This document shows, piece after piece, positions 62,646 to 64,000 of a DNA stretch of 64,000 bases. Source of the DNA: DASQZK01 sp963771005. GTDB taxonomy: Bacteria; Bacteroidota; Bacteroidia; Bacteroidales; GCA-2748055. The notes under the pieces were generated by a model. That model was given only the letters and a program-made list of their open reading frames with translations. It did not search any database and was not told the DNA's origin. The stretch covers positions 806,001-870,000 of the forward strand of contig CAVYRO010000002.1 in NCBI GenBank assembly GCA_963771005.1, in the 5' to 3' direction. Each line of letters starts with the position of its first letter. Positions within the stretch are counted from its first letter, which is position 1. Position numbers and translations under genes: made by a program.

Positions 62646-64000
62646 TTAAAATGAGACATTCACGCCGGCGGCATACGTTCTGAATTGCGGTGGAACACCT
62701 ATGTTCAGTTCCCTTTTCTCCCTGATGTCTGAAACTGTCACCAGGTTGTTACCTCTTATATAGAACTGCAGGTTTTTCAAATACCTGTTCAGTGCCATGT
62801 TTTCAGGAAGCGTGAAAGTTACCTGGATTCTCTGAAGGGTGAACCAGTTATTCTTCTCCAGCCAATAGGTTGAATTGCGAAAATTATTGGCATTGTTCAC
62901 CGAGGACAATCGCGGGTAGGTTGCGGAGGAAGCCGTTTCCGGAGTCCATCGTCCCAGTACTGCTTCAGAATATTTCCTTTCGCCATATACCCAGTAGTAC
63001 GGATCGTTGAAGATGGTGCTTTCCCCGGTCTGCCCGGTTCCGATCATGAAAAGACTAATGAATTTCCAGGACAGGTTCAGGTGAAGGGCATACTGGAAAC
63101 GAGGAGAGTCGTAACCGATAACTTTCTCATCATCGACATCAACGATCCCGTCCCCGTTAAGATCCTTATATTTGATATCCCCGGGCTGAACGATCCCAAA
63201 GGTCTGCACCGCATGGTTGGTTATGTCCGCCTGATCGCGAAAGAGCCCTTCTGCGACATATCCGAAAATAGCATCTGACGGTTTTCCCGTCCTTCGCAAG
63301 TAATCATAAGGATAATCGGGCTCGTCAACCTGGAGGACTTTCGGAACGGCATATACAATATTTGAACCTACAGCCGCCTTTGTATCACCCAGGCTAAAGT
63401 TCCAGGTGATGCCGAATTCGACGCCCTGATCGAGATGGCTGTTATAATTCTCATAGGGAAGTGTATTATCCAAATCGTTCTGCCTTGGGATTGTATCCCC
63501 CACAAAAACAGGGTAATAACTGTTCCTGGTCGTGATCTCATTGTAGAGTTTACTCCTGAAGTAGGTGGCTTCAAGATTCACCGATTTATTCAAAATCAAT
63601 GCATCAAAGCCTGCCGAATATTCTTCGCGCCTGACCCATCCGATGTCCGGATTCGCTAAATTTCCATAATACCGGACGCGATTTTGCACAACCGTATTAC
63701 CGTACGTAAAAAAATCGCCCTGTGAAAAGGTAGTCTGGTAAAGATAATAATCCGCAACACTCTGGTCGGTATTGATGATTCCCCAGTTTGCTCTCAGCTT
63801 AAGGAAATCAAAAATCCCGGAAGGCATAAAATTTTCTTCACTAATCACCCAGGCGAGGCCTGCTGCCGGTGAAAAGGCATACCGGTTTTTCACAGGCAGA
63901 CGCGGTGAGCCAACGGCCACACCGCCCAATTGCATAATGTACCTCTGCTTATAGCTATAGGTGCCTTCAATGCCGAAATGGAGATCCCTGGTCTGATGTA
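62646..64000 (-). CDS. SusC/RagA-family TonB-dependent transporter (C-terminal part; 5' end outside window)
   Basis: The frame is open to the right edge of the window, so the gene continues beyond it; an internal ATG at 63935 is not the start, because the preceding residues (LHFGIEGTYSYKQRYI) are normal SusC barrel sequence. Visible parts include AFSPAAGLAWVISEENFMP, LKLRANWGIINTDQS, GDIKYKDLNGDGIVDVDDEKVIGYD and a C-terminal RTYAAGVNVSF. It is the outer-membrane importer of the PUL and probably the first gene of the operon. Confidence 0.93.
   Translation of the reverse strand, partial: HQTRDLHFGIEGTYSYKQRYIMQLGGVAVGSPRLPVKNRYAFSPAAGLAWVISEENFMPSGIFDFLKLRANWGIINTDQSVADYYLYQTTFSQGDFFTYGNTVVQNRVRYYGNLANPDIGWVRREEYSAGFDALILNKSVNLEATYFRSKLYNEITTRNSYYPVFVGDTIPRQNDLDNTLPYENYNSHLDQGVEFGITWNFSLGDTKAAVGSNIVYAVPKVLQVDEPDYPYDYLRRTGKPSDAIFGYVAEGLFRDQADITNHAVQTFGIVQPGDIKYKDLNGDGIVDVDDEKVIGYDSPRFQYALHLNLSWKFISLFMIGTGQTGESTIFNDPYYWVYGERKYSEAVLGRWTPETASSATYPRLSSVNNANNFRNSTYWLEKNNWFTLQRIQVTFTLPENMALNRYLKNLQFYIRGNNLVTVSDIREKRELNIGVPPQFRTYAAGVNVSF

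Overview
The window reads as a chromosome segment from a Bacteroidota bacterium, probably an uncultured marine or sediment Bacteroidales-type polysaccharide degrader. The evidence is SusC/SusD pairs, lipoprotein signal peptides, C-terminal type IX secretion (T9SS) sorting domains, S1 sulfatase, GH2, GH28-like, GH78, GH88 and GH127 enzymes, DUF1735-type surface lipoprotein, and sigma-54-type regulators beside FtsX-like ABC permeases. There is no rRNA and only one tRNA (Lys). Function calls rest on motifs and family resemblance read by eye; no database search was run.

Layout. 0-8 kb: end of a CrtC-like lipocalin gene, an SRPBCC protein, a frameshifted small membrane protein, and an ABC ATPase/permease pair divergent from an NtrC-type response regulator and its histidine kinase. 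8-20 kb: mostly housekeeping or scattered metabolic genes (aldo/keto reductase, QueA-like protein, SDR, secreted hydrolase, cysteine synthase family protein, Ogt, cupredoxin, beta-carbonic-anhydrase-like protein), with a truncated monooxygenase and a frameshifted FISUMP lipoprotein. 20.5-27 kb: a visibly AT-richer, decaying polysaccharide utilisation locus (PUL) with intact susC but broken susD and a broken beta-helix gene. 27-34 kb: a catabolic operon (GH88-family unsaturated uronyl hydrolase, sugar isomerase, Gfo/Idh/MocA oxidoreductase, SDR, small DUF3311-like protein plus sodium:solute symporter) interrupted by a 42-bp tandem array. 34-37 kb: desaturase and a 1.7 kb repeat-only spacer. 37-47 kb: GH2 enzyme, remnant flavoprotein, tRNA-Lys, a two-gene dehydrogenase operon, glycerate kinase and a GH78 alpha-L-rhamnosidase. 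47.7-64 kb: a minus-strand PUL read from SusC and SusD through DUF1735-type lipoprotein, GH127, GH28-like, ADP-ribosylglycohydrolase, esterase, T9SS protein and beta-helix protein to a sulfatase.

How the genes work together (inference): the right-hand PUL would capture and cut a pectin-like or sulfated, rhamnose/arabinose-containing glycan outside the cell; GH78, GH88 and GH2 enzymes would finish oligomers, and the 27-34 kb operon plus the dehydrogenase and glycerate kinase genes would take the resulting uronates and keto-acids into central metabolism. The 20-27 kb PUL is a relic or a consensus-error-ridden relative; its beta-helix gene has an intact homologue at 49.4-50.9 kb.

The most unusual content is not protein-coding. 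Spacers hold a recurring vocabulary of short repeats: 7-mer GAAAGGY, 9-mer ATTTGGTGA, 10-mer TCAAACCATN, a TTCCGATGGCTATCGGAA hairpin, a three-hairpin module of about 100 bp, and a 165-bp element with 39-bp inverted arms present twice in opposite orientation. Separately, two 21-bp palindromes sit at the expected distance from a GG-N10-GC (sigma-54-like) promoter of the ABC genes. Several genes are split by single-base indels, often at homopolymers, so read-level checking matters before any of them is called a pseudogene.
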